Shown here piece after piece: positions 1-8,061 of a DNA stretch of 64,000 bases. The notes under the pieces were generated by a model that worked only from the letters and a program-made list of their open reading frames with translations, was not told the DNA's origin and did no database searches. The translations under genes and the position numbers were made by a program. The stretch is from Bradyrhizobium campsiandrae (lineage in GTDB: Bacteria > Pseudomonadota > Alphaproteobacteria > Rhizobiales > Xanthobacteraceae), in assembly GCF_014529705.1 (NCBI RefSeq), contig NZ_JAANIH010000037.1:22171-86170 (forward strand), in the 5' to 3' direction. Position 1 is the first letter of the stretch. Every line of letters starts with the position of its first letter.

Positions 1-1
1 C

Positions 2-361
2 AGCGACTTTGGTGTGTCGTTTCCTGATCTCCCGGGAGTCATAACCGCGGGAACAACGCTCGACGAAGCGCGCGATATGGCCGAGGAAGCACTCGCGCTG
101 CATCTCGAAGGCATGGCCGAAGAGGGAGAAGCGATCCCCGAGCCTTCATCACTCGAAGAGGTCATGTCGAATCCCGAGAACCGCTCAGGCGTTGCAATTC
201 TGGTGTCGGTTAAAGAGGACCAGCCAAAGATCGTCCGCGTCAATGTCACGCTGCCCGGCGACGTCCTTGAGCAGATCGACAAATATGCGGAAGCGCACGG
301 TTACACGCGCTCAGGCCTGCTTGCCCAAGCCGCGAAGAAATTGATGACCGACGCCGTCTGA
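2..361 (+). CDS. HicB-type antitoxin, 5' end outside the window
   Basis: The reading frame is open from the first bases, so the N-terminus lies upstream. The visible 119 residues begin SDFGVSFPDLPGV, the hallmark of the HicB partial RNase-H-like fold, which in full proteins follows a short beta strand. After about 70 residues comes a ribbon-helix-helix-like tail (VRVNVTLPGDVLEQIDKYA, then GYTRSGLLAQAAKKL) that would bind DNA. HicB proteins neutralise the HicA mRNA interferase and repress their own operon. No hicA lies downstream in the window, so if a partner exists it must precede this gene. The family call is strong; the toxin-antitoxin role is inferred. Confidence 0.85.
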   Translation, partial: SDFGVSFPDLPGVITAGTTLDEARDMAEEALALHLEGMAEEGEAIPEPSSLEEVMSNPENRSGVAILVSVKEDQPKIVRVNVTLPGDVLEQIDKYAEAHGYTRSGLLAQAAKKLMTDAV

Positions 362-468
362 TGCGCCTCCGTCTATGAGGCCGTAGCACTCCGACTGCTC
401 AGATGCCTGGGACACTTCGACGAACCTTTCCCCGCGAGACCTGAGCCATATTGACTCCCCCAGAATTC

Positions 469-483
469 GTTATACAACATAAC
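469..483. promoter_or_regulatory. Inverted repeat in the promoter of the aromatic-acid operon
   Basis: GTTAT-acaac-ATAAC is a perfect 5-5-5 inverted repeat 20 bases before the crotonase start. A TTGACT hexamer at 451-456 could be the -35 box, which would place the repeat across the -10 region. This fits a repressor site, for example of MarR type, but no regulator gene is adjacent. Confidence 0.4.
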
Positions 484-502
484 TATTCTGACAAGGACGC
501 AA

Positions 503-1312
503 ATGACACAGGGAAACGCCGAGACCGCTGGCGCGGGCGCCTCCGGGTTGCTTCAAATCGAGAGGGTGGACCGGGTTCTGACCGTGGGTCTGAACCGGCC
601 GGCCAAGCGCAACGCGCTCAACGACGGCATTATCCTCGAAATCGGCGAATATTTTGCGTCCCTGCCCGAAGATATCGGCGCGGTCGTCATTCATGGCATC
701 GGCGACCATTTTTCCTCCGGCCTCGACCTCTCCGAGCTCCAGGACCACGACGCCACCGGCGGGCTGCTGCACTCTCAAATGTGGCACCGGGTGTTCGACC
801 GCATCCAGTATAGCCGCGTGCCCGTCATCGCCGCGCTGAAGGGCGCCGTGATCGGCGGCGGACTGGAGCTCGCCTGCGCGGCCCATATCCGCGTCGCCGA
901 ACCCTCGACCTATTTTGCCCTGCCCGAGGGGCAGCGCGGCATCTTCGTCGGCGGCGGCGGCTCGGTGCGGCTGCCCCGCCTGATCGGCGTCGCGCGCATG
1001 ATGGACATGATGCTGACGGGCCGCGTCTATAGCGCGACCGAAGGCGCGTCCTACGGCTTCGCGCAATATGTCACCGAGGCCGGCAACGGTCTTTCCAAGG
1101 CGCTGGAGCTTGCGGCCAAGATCGCGTCCAACGCGCCGCTGACCAATTTCGCCGTGCTCCAGGCCCTGCCGATGATCGCGGAGGCCAATCCGCAGACCGG
1201 CCTTTTGATGGAGTCGCTCATGGCCACCGTTGCGCAGAGCGACAAGGAAGCAAAACGAAGGATCCGCGAGTTCCTCGAGCACAAGACCGCCAAGGTGAAG
1301 CCTAAATCATGA
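503..1312 (+). CDS. Enoyl-CoA hydratase/isomerase (crotonase) family protein
   Basis: A 269-residue single-domain crotonase. The N-terminal strand contains LNRPAKRNALND; the oxyanion-hole segments are HFSSGLDLSEL (about residue 71) and KGAVIGGGLELACA (about 113). It starts at an ATG six bases after AGGAC. The next gene begins four bases before its stop, so the two are translationally coupled. Next to a feruloyl-CoA synthase-like ligase and a hydroxyacyl-CoA dehydrogenase-like SDR, it probably hydrates an arylpropenoyl-CoA; whether it also cleaves the product like true feruloyl-CoA hydratase/lyase cannot be told from sequence. Confidence 0.9.
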   Translation: MTQGNAETAGAGASGLLQIERVDRVLTVGLNRPAKRNALNDGIILEIGEYFASLPEDIGAVVIHGIGDHFSSGLDLSELQDHDATGGLLHSQMWHRVFDRIQYSRVPVIAALKGAVIGGGLELACAAHIRVAEPSTYFALPEGQRGIFVGGGGSVRLPRLIGVARMMDMMLTGRVYSATEGASYGFAQYVTEAGNGLSKALELAAKIASNAPLTNFAVLQALPMIAEANPQTGLLMESLMATVAQSDKEAKRRIREFLEHKTAKVKPKS

Positions 1313-3192
1313 GCGCGCAGCCGTCCTCTTCCAGCACAGAGCGCGGCGTGAGCAATTCTCCGCTGCGGCCCATCTCGTTCGGCGATCCCGCCGTCGACAT
1401 CGAGCGTCGCACCGACGGCACCATCTACCTGCGGCCAAAGCAGCCGCTCGGCGACTATCCGGTCCGCATCACCGACCGTCTGCATCACTGGGCGACGACG
1501 ACGCCGGACCGCGTGTTCATGGCCGAGCGCGAAGGCGGCCGCGGCTGGCGCAAGATCACCTATGCCGAGTTGCTGACCGCGAGCCGGCACATCGCGTCCG
1601 CACTGATCCAGCGCGGCCTGTCGGCGGAGCGGCCGGTCGTCATCCTCTCCGGCAATTCGATCGACCACGCCTTGCTGGCCTTCGGCGCGTTCTATGCCGG
1701 CATTCCGTTCTGCCCGGTATCCCCGGCCTATTCGCTGGTGTCGAAAGATTACGGCAAGCTGTCCTACCTGATGAAGCTGCTGACGCCCGGTCTCGTTTTC
1801 GCCGAGGACGCCGACAAGTTCGCCGACGCGCTCGCCGCCAACGTCTCTGATGGCACCGAGATCGCCGCATCCTATGGCCAGGTGCCGGGCCGCGACATCA
1901 CCCTGCTCGCCGACCTGATGGCAACGCCGATCCGTCGCGATCTTGACGAGGTGCATGAGAGGATCGGCCCCGACACGATCGCAAAATTCCTGCTGACGTC
2001 GGGCTCAACAGGCAACCCCAAGGCCGTCATCAACACCCAGCGCATGATCTGCGCCAACCAGGTGATGCTGCGCGAGACGCTCGCCTTCCTCAAGGACGAG
2101 CCGCCCGTCATCATCGATTGGCTGCCGTGGAACCATACCTTTGGCGGCAACCATAATATCGGGCTGACGCTGTACAACGGCGGCTCGATGTATCTCGACG
2201 CCGGCAAGCCGATGCCCGGCGGCATCGAGGAGACCGTGCGCAATCTCCAGGAAATCTCGCCAACGGTCTATTTCAACGTGCCCAAAGGCTATGAATCGCT
2301 GCTGCCCTACTTGCGCGACGACCAGGGCCTGCGCGCAAAGTTCTTCGACCGGCTGCATGCGATGTTCTTCTCCGGCGCCGCGCTGTCGCCGTTCGTCTGG
2401 AACAGCCTCGATGAACTTGCGGTGAAGGAGAAGGGCTATCGCGTACCGATGCTGACCGGTCTCGGCGCCACCGAGACCGCGCCGTTCTTCATGTCGGTCA
2501 ATCCGCGCACCAGCCGCTCCGGCCATGTCGGCCTGCCGGTCTCGGGCAACGAGGCCAAGCTCGTTCCGAACAACGGCAAGCTCGAAGTGCGCGCCAAGGG
2601 GCCGAACGTGATGCCCGGCTACTGGCGCCAGCCCGACATCAGCGCAAAGTCCTTCGACGAAGAGGGCTTTTACAAGATGGGCGATGCGCTCAAGCCCGCC
2701 GACCCTGACGATCTCAATGCCGGCTTCGATTTCGACGGGCGCGTCAGCGAAGACTTCAAGCTTGCAAGCGGCACCTGGGTTAGCGTCGGCCCGCTGCGCG
2801 CACGTCTCACGGCGGCCTGCGCGCCGCTGGTGCGCGATGTCGTCATCGCCGGCATCAACCGCGACGAGGTCTCAGCCCTCGTCATCCTCGATCTCGACGG
2901 CTGCCGGCTGATCAACCCAACGCTGCCGGCCGACGACCTCACGGTCACCGCGCGCGACCGCCTGGTGCGCGAGGCTTTTCGCGAGCGCCTGACGCGCTTC
3001 CTCACCCAGGCCACCGGCTCCTCGACGCGAGTCACGCGCGCGATTCTGATGGACACGCCGCTCTCGATCGACAAGGGCGAAGTCACCGACAAGGGCTCGA
3101 TCAACCAGCGCGCGGTACTTGAAAATCGCACCGCCTTGATCGAGGAGCTCTACGCTGCCAATCCATCGGACCGTGTGATATCGGTCGGCTAA
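1309..3192 (+). CDS. fcs: Feruloyl-CoA synthase-like aromatic acid:CoA ligase
   Basis: A 627-residue ANL-superfamily adenylating enzyme. The N-terminal block with FGDPAVDIERRTDGTIYLRP is typical of the feruloyl-CoA synthase branch and absent from most acyl-CoA synthetases. The AMP-binding P-loop LTSGSTGNPKAV is at residues 229-240 and GLGATETAP around 385. Expected reaction: ATP-dependent CoA thioesterification of a hydroxycinnamate such as ferulate or p-coumarate in the cytoplasm. The start overlaps the crotonase stop (ATGA-type overlap). The gene symbol follows the family; the actual substrate is inferred. Confidence 0.85.
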   Translation: MSAQPSSSSTERGVSNSPLRPISFGDPAVDIERRTDGTIYLRPKQPLGDYPVRITDRLHHWATTTPDRVFMAEREGGRGWRKITYAELLTASRHIASALIQRGLSAERPVVILSGNSIDHALLAFGAFYAGIPFCPVSPAYSLVSKDYGKLSYLMKLLTPGLVFAEDADKFADALAANVSDGTEIAASYGQVPGRDITLLADLMATPIRRDLDEVHERIGPDTIAKFLLTSGSTGNPKAVINTQRMICANQVMLRETLAFLKDEPPVIIDWLPWNHTFGGNHNIGLTLYNGGSMYLDAGKPMPGGIEETVRNLQEISPTVYFNVPKGYESLLPYLRDDQGLRAKFFDRLHAMFFSGAALSPFVWNSLDELAVKEKGYRVPMLTGLGATETAPFFMSVNPRTSRSGHVGLPVSGNEAKLVPNNGKLEVRAKGPNVMPGYWRQPDISAKSFDEEGFYKMGDALKPADPDDLNAGFDFDGRVSEDFKLASGTWVSVGPLRARLTAACAPLVRDVVIAGINRDEVSALVILDLDGCRLINPTLPADDLTVTARDRLVREAFRERLTRFLTQATGSSTRVTRAILMDTPLSIDKGEVTDKGSINQRAVLENRTALIEELYAANPSDRVISVG

Positions 3193-3216
3193 AGGAATTC
3201 ATCGAAGGAGAACGCC

Positions 3217-3978
3217 ATGTTGTTGAAGGATCAGGCAGCCATCGTCACCGGCGGCGCATCGGGACTGGGCGCGGCCACCGCGCGAAAGCTGGCGGCGCAG
3301 GGCGCCAAGGTCGCGGTCTGCGACCTCAATAGCAAGCTTGCCGAAACCGTTGCCGCCGAGATCAAGGGCGTCGCCGTGACCTGCGACGTCTCCGACGCCG
3401 CCTCGGCCGAAGCTGCGATCGCGCAGGCGACCAAGGCTCACGGCCCCGCCCGCGTGCTGGTCAATTGCGCCGGTATCGGCGTCGCCAAACGTGTCGTCGG
3501 CCGCGACGGCCCGATGGCGCTTGCCGATTTCGACAAGGTCATCAAGGTCAATTTGATCGGCACCTTCAATATGCTGCGCCTTGCCGCGACGGAAATGTCC
3601 AAGCTCGAGCCGCAGGCATCAGGCGAGCGCGGCGTCATCATCAACACTGCTTCGGTCGCCGCCTATGACGGCCAGATCGGCCAGTCCGCCTATTCGGCCT
3701 CGAAGGGCGGCATCGTCGGCATGACCTTGCCGATCGCGCGCGAGCTGGCGCAGTTCGGCGTCCGCGTGCTCACCATCGCGCCCGGTCTGTTCCTGACACC
3801 GCTGCTCGCCAATCTGCCGCAGGAAGCCCAGGATTCGCTCGCCGCCGCGATCCCCTTCCCGCGCCGGCTCGGCAACGCCGACGAATTCGCAGCGCTAGCC
3901 CTGCACATGGTCGAGAACTCCTACCTCAACGGCGAAGTGGTGCGCCTCGACGGCTCGCTGCGCATGGCGCCGAAGTAA
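3217..3978 (+). CDS. SDR oxidoreductase, 3-hydroxyacyl-CoA dehydrogenase type
   Basis: A 253-residue classical short-chain dehydrogenase. The cofactor motif is TGGASGLGAA near residue 11, NCAG near 84, and the catalytic S-Y-K set is in NTASVAAYDG and SAYSASKGG. The pattern and C-terminus match the type-2 3-hydroxyacyl-CoA dehydrogenase subgroup (human HSD17B10-like). An AAGGAGAACGCC ribosome site precedes the ATG. It lies 24 bases after the CoA ligase and probably oxidises the 3-hydroxyacyl-CoA made by the crotonase, which points to a beta-oxidation-like side-chain shortening. Confidence 0.88.
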   Translation: MLLKDQAAIVTGGASGLGAATARKLAAQGAKVAVCDLNSKLAETVAAEIKGVAVTCDVSDAASAEAAIAQATKAHGPARVLVNCAGIGVAKRVVGRDGPMALADFDKVIKVNLIGTFNMLRLAATEMSKLEPQASGERGVIINTASVAAYDGQIGQSAYSASKGGIVGMTLPIARELAQFGVRVLTIAPGLFLTPLLANLPQEAQDSLAAAIPFPRRLGNADEFAALALHMVENSYLNGEVVRLDGSLRMAPK

Positions 3979-3989
3979 GGGCACCGCGC

Positions 3990-4421
3990 ATGTTCGTGAA
4001 CCGGCGCGACGTCCAGATCCAGTGGGGCGACTGCGACCCCGCCAACATCGTCTACTACCCACGCTATTTCGCGATGTTCGACGATTCGACGTCGGCCCTG
4101 TTCGAGGTCGCCGGGTTCTCCAAGCAGGACCTGGTCCGCAAGTACGGCCTGGTGGGAATTCCCATGGTCGATACGCGGTCCAAGTTCTACATCCCCTCGA
4201 CCTACGGCGACTGGATCACCATCGAGACAAGAATCGAGGGCATCAAGCGCTCGAGCTTCGAGGTGAAGCACAACGTCTACAAGGGCGAGGCGCTGGCCAT
4301 CGAAGGTTTTGAGACGCGGGTGCTGGTCGGCCGCGACCCTGACAACCCCGACAAACTGAAATCGGCCCCATTCCCTCCGGAAATGGTAGCCAAATTCACA
4401 GGAAGCGAGCTCCGGAGCTAA
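3990..4421 (+). CDS. Acyl-CoA thioesterase, 4-hydroxybenzoyl-CoA thioesterase (hotdog) family
   Basis: A 143-residue hotdog-fold protein. The segment QWGDCDPANIVYYPRYF near residue 10 carries the aspartate used by 4-HBA-CoA-type thioesterases. It starts 11 bases after the SDR stop in the same operon. The likely job is to release the aromatic acid from CoA once the side chain has been shortened, giving a hydroxybenzoate-type product. Substrate is inferred from family and context. Confidence 0.88.
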   Translation: MFVNRRDVQIQWGDCDPANIVYYPRYFAMFDDSTSALFEVAGFSKQDLVRKYGLVGIPMVDTRSKFYIPSTYGDWITIETRIEGIKRSSFEVKHNVYKGEALAIEGFETRVLVGRDPDNPDKLKSAPFPPEMVAKFTGSELRS

Positions 4422-4499
4422 TTCGCCGCATCACCAAAAGACGGGGCTGAATTTGTCCCCGATTTCTGCTTTCAAAGAATAAGGTCAAGGGAGGAACAG

Positions 4500-5651
4500 A
4501 TGAAACGCTTTTACCTGACCGCCGCAATCGCGGCGGCAACGCTGGCGCTGCCGGCGCTGCCCGCGCTGGCCCAGACCGCTGAAATCACCATCGGCATCAC
4601 CACGACCACGACCGGCCCCGGTGCCGCGCTCGGTATCCCCGAGCGCAACGCGCTGGAATTCGTGCCGAAGGAGATCGGCGGCGTGCCGCTGAAGGTCATC
4701 GTCCTCGATGACGGCGGCGACCCCACCACGGCGACGACCAACGCCCGCCGCTTCGTGACCGAATCCAAGGCCGACATCATCATGGGCTCGGCGCTGACGC
4801 CACCGACGATTGCGGTCTCCAACGTCGCCAATGAAGCCGGCATTCCGCACTTTGGTCTGGCCCCCTTCCCGATTACGCCCGAGCGCGCCAAGTGGTCGGT
4901 AGCGATGCCGCAGCCAATTCCGATCGTCGGCAAGGTGCTGTATGATCACATGAAGTCTAAGGGCATCAAAACCCTCGGCTATATCGGCTATTCGGACTCC
5001 TACGGCGACCTCTGGTTCAACGACCTGAAGGCACAGGCCGTGCCGATGGGCATGACCATTGTCGACGAGGAGCGCTTCGCCCGTCCGGATACCTCGGTGA
5101 CCGGCCAGGTGCTGAAGCTCGTCGCCGCCAATCCCGACGCCATCCTGGTCGGCGCCTCCGGCACCGCGGCCGCGCTGCCGCAGACCGAGCTGCGCGAGCG
5201 CGGCTATCAGGGGCTGATCTACCAGACCCACGGCGCCGCCAGCATGGATTTCATCCGCATCGCCGGCAAAGCTGCGGAAGGCGTGCTGATGGCCTCCGGT
5301 CCCGTCATGGATCCCGAAGACCAGCCGGACGAAGCTGCCACAAAGAGGCCGGGCCTCGCGCTGAACACGGCGTATGAAGCCAAGTACGGCCCGAACAGCC
5401 GCAGCCAATTCGCCGGCCATTCCTACGATGCCTTCGAGATCCTGAAGCGCATCATCCCGACGGCGCTGAAAACCGCAAAACCCGGCACGCCGGAATTCCG
5501 CGAAGCAATCCGCCAGGCCCTGCTGTCCGAGAAGGAGCTGGCTGCAAGCCAAGGCGTCTACAATTTCACCGAAAAGGATCGCTACGGCCTCGACGATCGC
5601 TCGCGCATCCTGCTCACGGTCAAGGACGGCAAATACAAGCTCGTGAAGTGA
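4500..5651 (+). CDS. ABC transporter substrate-binding protein, LivJ/CouP-like
   Basis: A 383-residue periplasmic binding protein with an Ala-rich signal peptide ending near LPALAQTAEIT. The mature part is a two-lobed Peripla_BP_6 fold of the branched-chain amino acid type. A strong site (GGGAGGAACAG) precedes the ATG. The 78-base gap after the thioesterase contains only a weak CGGGG/CCCCG stem, so read-through from the operon is likely. Homologues close to aromatic-degradation genes, such as CouP of Rhodopseudomonas palustris, bind phenylpropanoids, making a hydroxycinnamate the best guess. No cognate permease or ATPase is in this locus. Confidence 0.88.
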   Translation: MKRFYLTAAIAAATLALPALPALAQTAEITIGITTTTTGPGAALGIPERNALEFVPKEIGGVPLKVIVLDDGGDPTTATTNARRFVTESKADIIMGSALTPPTIAVSNVANEAGIPHFGLAPFPITPERAKWSVAMPQPIPIVGKVLYDHMKSKGIKTLGYIGYSDSYGDLWFNDLKAQAVPMGMTIVDEERFARPDTSVTGQVLKLVAANPDAILVGASGTAAALPQTELRERGYQGLIYQTHGAASMDFIRIAGKAAEGVLMASGPVMDPEDQPDEAATKRPGLALNTAYEAKYGPNSRSQFAGHSYDAFEILKRIIPTALKTAKPGTPEFREAIRQALLSEKELAASQGVYNFTEKDRYGLDDRSRILLTVKDGKYKLVK

Positions 5652-5674
5652 GCGATGAAGCTTCCAGGACGACG

Positions 5675-5702
5675 AGAGCCGGCCCATTGGGCCGGCTCTT
5701 TT
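5675..5702. terminator. Rho-independent terminator shared by convergent genes
   Basis: An 11-bp perfect stem (AGAGCCGGCCC / GGGCCGGCTCT) with a three-base loop followed by TTTT. It sits between the convergent binding-protein and GST genes; the U-run serves the plus strand. Confidence 0.85.
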
Positions 5703-5727
5703 CGTTCGTACGTGCCGCGCGCTCGGA

Positions 5728-6456
5728 TCAGGCCGCCTGCCGTAGCGGCGTCCAGGCGAACTCCGGATAGTAGGTGTCCATCATCCGGTCGACATAGGCG
5801 GTCAGATTCGGAAATCCTTCCGCGCGCTGCCGCAGGTTGGATTCGAAGAACGGCGTCAAAATGCCCGCGAGCGCGCCGAAGGCGGTGGCATCGACGCCGC
5901 AAGGCCTGTTGCCCATCAGATAGGATTTGTCGCCGAGCTGCACCGACAACGCGAACAACGAGCGAACGGCGAGATCGACATCGTCATCCGGGGCGTGACG
6001 GCCAAGACCCGAAAGCAAATAGTTCTCGGCGACGCGGAACTGGGCGTCCTCGCGCAGCTTCTCGCGGTTATGCTCGGGCGCACCGTCGAAGAAATGCGCA
6101 GGTCCCTTGGCGAAATTGGCAGCGTCGACCCAGCGCGCGCCGATCAGCGCCCAGTAGACGTGGTGCTCGATCATGCGTTCGAAGGCCCAGGCTTGGGCAC
6201 GCTCAGCCAACGACAGGCCGGCATCGAAGTCGAAGCCGTAGCGGCGCTCGATATGGGCGCGGATGAAGGTGGAATCGGCCACCGCCTCGCCGCCGTCATC
6301 GATGAACGGCAATTGTCCCTTGGGGGATGCAGGCGGCATCGCCCGCTCCTTCCGGTAGGGCAGTCCCGCCATCTTGAGCTGCACCTCAGTCTTGGTGACG
6401 AAGGGGCTGATTTCCGGCAGGCCGAAGCCGGTGCCAAAGCCGTAAAGCGTGATCAT
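5728..6456 (-). CDS. Glutathione S-transferase family protein (Fax/metaxin-like)
   Basis: The start at 6456 is set by AGGAG eight bases upstream and gives 242 residues beginning MITLYGFG; a longer reading frame runs upstream but lacks support. The N-terminal thioredoxin-like domain has KGQLPFIDDGGEAVADSTFI (Pro and Asp-Ser glutathione-site features, about residues 50-70). The C-terminal helical domain runs from about 95. The arrangement resembles the Fax/Tom37-like GST branch. A perfect 28-bp palindrome lies 48 bases upstream, and a YafY-type regulator is encoded nearby on the other strand. Substrate unknown. Confidence 0.85.
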   Translation of the reverse strand: MITLYGFGTGFGLPEISPFVTKTEVQLKMAGLPYRKERAMPPASPKGQLPFIDDGGEAVADSTFIRAHIERRYGFDFDAGLSLAERAQAWAFERMIEHHVYWALIGARWVDAANFAKGPAHFFDGAPEHNREKLREDAQFRVAENYLLSGLGRHAPDDDVDLAVRSLFALSVQLGDKSYLMGNRPCGVDATAFGALAGILTPFFESNLRQRAEGFPNLTAYVDRMMDTYYPEFAWTPLRQAA

Positions 6457-6494
6457 GGAAGCTCTCCTGAACCTGCCGAAAGAGTTGACGGAAC

Positions 6495-6758
6495 CTAGTG
6501 CCGGGCTGCTGCCACCATGGTGGCAGCAGCCGTGATATCTTCTGCGAAACGGGCCCCCCGCCAGGCGCGGCCCATCACATGGCGGACCAGAGCGTCGGCA
6601 GCCTGGATCAGCGAGCGTGTCAGCATGGTCGCAAGCGCAACGCGGAGATCGACCACCGTGAGATCGAAAAACGTAAGGCGGCCGAAGACTCTGGCATGCA
6701 GCGAGGCCTGCGCCCGCCATAGCGGTCCAGCGAGGCCAAGATGGATTGGAGCGATCAT
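6495..6758 (-). CDS. Hypothetical protein, 87 residues
   Basis: An open frame starting MIAPIHLGLAGPLWRAQ with a plausible ribosome site (GAGGG, seven bases before ATG). It ends 38 bases before the GST start, and its last codons lie inside the palindrome at 6504-6531. It would be expressed divergently from the YafY regulator and upstream of the GST gene. No family was recognised. It is moderately amphipathic, without a signal peptide or a clear membrane segment. The open frame could be fortuitous in GC-rich DNA. Confidence 0.45.
   Translation of the reverse strand: MIAPIHLGLAGPLWRAQASLHARVFGRLTFFDLTVVDLRVALATMLTRSLIQAADALVRHVMGRAWRGARFAEDITAAATMVAAARH
6504..6531. promoter_or_regulatory. Perfect 28-bp palindrome, putative operator of the GST gene
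   Basis: Each half is GGCTGCTGCCACCA and its exact complement, centred on CCATGG. The inner 24 bp (CTGCTGCCA-N6-TGGCAGCAG) differ from the site at 6805-6828 by one arm base apart from the spacer. It lies 48-75 bases upstream of the GST start, where a repressor or activator of the YafY family could act. Confidence 0.65.
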
Positions 6759-6804
6759 GGACAAACCCTCTTCAGTCGATGTGTTGTCCCGGTATAGAAC
6801 TCCC

Positions 6805-6828
6805 CTGCTGCCAACATCCTGTCAGCAG
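6805..6828. promoter_or_regulatory. Putative operator upstream of the YafY-type regulator
   Basis: CTGCTGCCA-acatcc-TGTCAGCAG: nine-base arms with one mismatch and a six-base spacer, 55 bases before the regulator start and 46 bases upstream of the divergent small gene. The arms match the palindrome at 6504-6531, suggesting one protein binds both. Confidence 0.65.
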
Positions 6829-6882
6829 CCACGCGCCCGCCGTTGTCTGATCGTCTGATCCGCCCCCGATGAGAGAATTGTC

Positions 6883-7581
6883 ATGAGACGCGCCGACCGG
6901 CTGTTTCAGATCATCCAGGTGCTGAGGCGCACCCGTAAGCCGCTGACGGCAGACGCGATCGCGGCTGAGCTCGAGACCTCGAAGCGCACCATCTATCGCG
7001 ACATCGCCACCCTGATCGGCCAGCGCGTGCCGATCCGCGGCGAAGCCGGCATGGGCTACATCCTCGAGAAAGGTTTCGACCTGCCGCCGCTGATGCTGAC
7101 ACCCGACGAGATCGAGGCGGCAGTGCTGGGCGCGCAATGGGTCGCCGGCCATGCCGATTCCACGCTGGCGCGCGCAGCCGAAGATCTGATGGCCAAGATC
7201 GCCGACACCGTGCCTGAGCGGCTGCGCCCGTTCGTGCTGGAGCCGGCGAGCCGGGCCCGGCCGAGCTGGAACAGGGAGCCTGATCGACTGGACATGGCGC
7301 GGACGCGCACGCAGATCCACGAGGGCAAGAAGATCATGCTGCGCTATCGCGACGAGCAGGGCCGCCCCAGCGAGCGGATGATCTGGCCGATCTCGGTCGG
7401 CTATCTCGAAGCCGTTCGCCTGCTTGCGGCGTGGTGCGAGCTGCGCAGCGACTTCCGCAGCTTCCGCACCGACCGTGTCGTGGATGCGACTTATCTCGAC
7501 GAAAGATATCCGGAGAGGCGCGACGTGCTGCGCGCGAAATGGCGGCAGAGCCTAGTCTGGGGCCCGCCCAAGGATACCTGA
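6883..7581 (+). CDS. YafY family (HTH-WYL) transcriptional regulator
   Basis: 232 residues. The N-terminal winged helix (about 1-60, with LETSKRTIYRDIATL as recognition helix region) is followed by a WYL-type ligand domain (about 125-210, containing IMLRYRDEQGRPSERMIWPISVGYLE). Such proteins sense small ligands or oligonucleotides and often control a divergent gene. Matching palindromes before this gene and before the GST gene suggest it regulates both. A paralogue of the same family lies at 13892-14872 beside a second GST gene. Confidence 0.88.
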   Translation: MRRADRLFQIIQVLRRTRKPLTADAIAAELETSKRTIYRDIATLIGQRVPIRGEAGMGYILEKGFDLPPLMLTPDEIEAAVLGAQWVAGHADSTLARAAEDLMAKIADTVPERLRPFVLEPASRARPSWNREPDRLDMARTRTQIHEGKKIMLRYRDEQGRPSERMIWPISVGYLEAVRLLAAWCELRSDFRSFRTDRVVDATYLDERYPERRDVLRAKWRQSLVWGPPKDT

Positions 7582-7590
7582 CAAGGACAC

Positions 7591-8061
7591 ATGACGCTGA
7601 TGGAAGAGATCGATCTGTCGAGCTGTTGCCAGGGCTGTGGCGCCTGCTGCGGCTATTCGCAGAACTGGCCGCGGTTCTCGATCGAGAGCGAGGAGGCACT
7701 CGCGTTGATCCCGGAGGCGCTGGTCAACGCGCGTCAATCCGGCATGCGCTGCGAGGGTGACCGCTGCTCGGCGTTGCAGGGAGAGATCGGCAAGGCGACC
7801 GCGTGCGGCATCTACGCGGTGCGGCCGGACGTGTGCCGCACCTGCATGCCGGGCGATGCCGAATGCGCGATGGCGCGGCGGAAGTTTAGGCTGCCGGCTA
7901 TTGAGGCCGCTTACGCGGGAACGGCTTCGCTGATCTCGTCGTCGATTTCGTCGTCCAGCGGTGCGAGCACCGAGAGCGGCTTGGTCGACAGCGTGATCGG
8001 CTTGCGGCCACCCGACAGGGACGGTGACGATTTGGTCGAGCCTTCGCGCGACAGCGCGTAG
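7591..8061 (+). CDS. YkgJ family cysteine cluster protein, with C-terminal overrun
   Basis: The first ~105 residues carry the cysteine signature of the family: CCQGCGACCGYS near residue 11, CEGDRCSAL, CGIYAVRPDVCRTC. These are thought to bind zinc or an Fe-S cluster. The gene follows the regulator by nine bases. The last 50 residues are Ser/Asp-rich (SLISSSISSSSGAS) and lie wholly antisense to the convergent gene ending at 7911, a 151-base overlap. The tail therefore looks like lost-stop read-through rather than family sequence. Confidence 0.8.
   Translation: MTLMEEIDLSSCCQGCGACCGYSQNWPRFSIESEEALALIPEALVNARQSGMRCEGDRCSALQGEIGKATACGIYAVRPDVCRTCMPGDAECAMARRKFRLPAIEAAYAGTASLISSSISSSSGASTESGLVDSVIGLRPPDRDGDDLVEPSRDSA

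Noticed and set aside
1..361. Complete HicAB toxin-antitoxin pair
   Set aside because: Only the antitoxin part is visible; the sequence downstream has no HicA gene.
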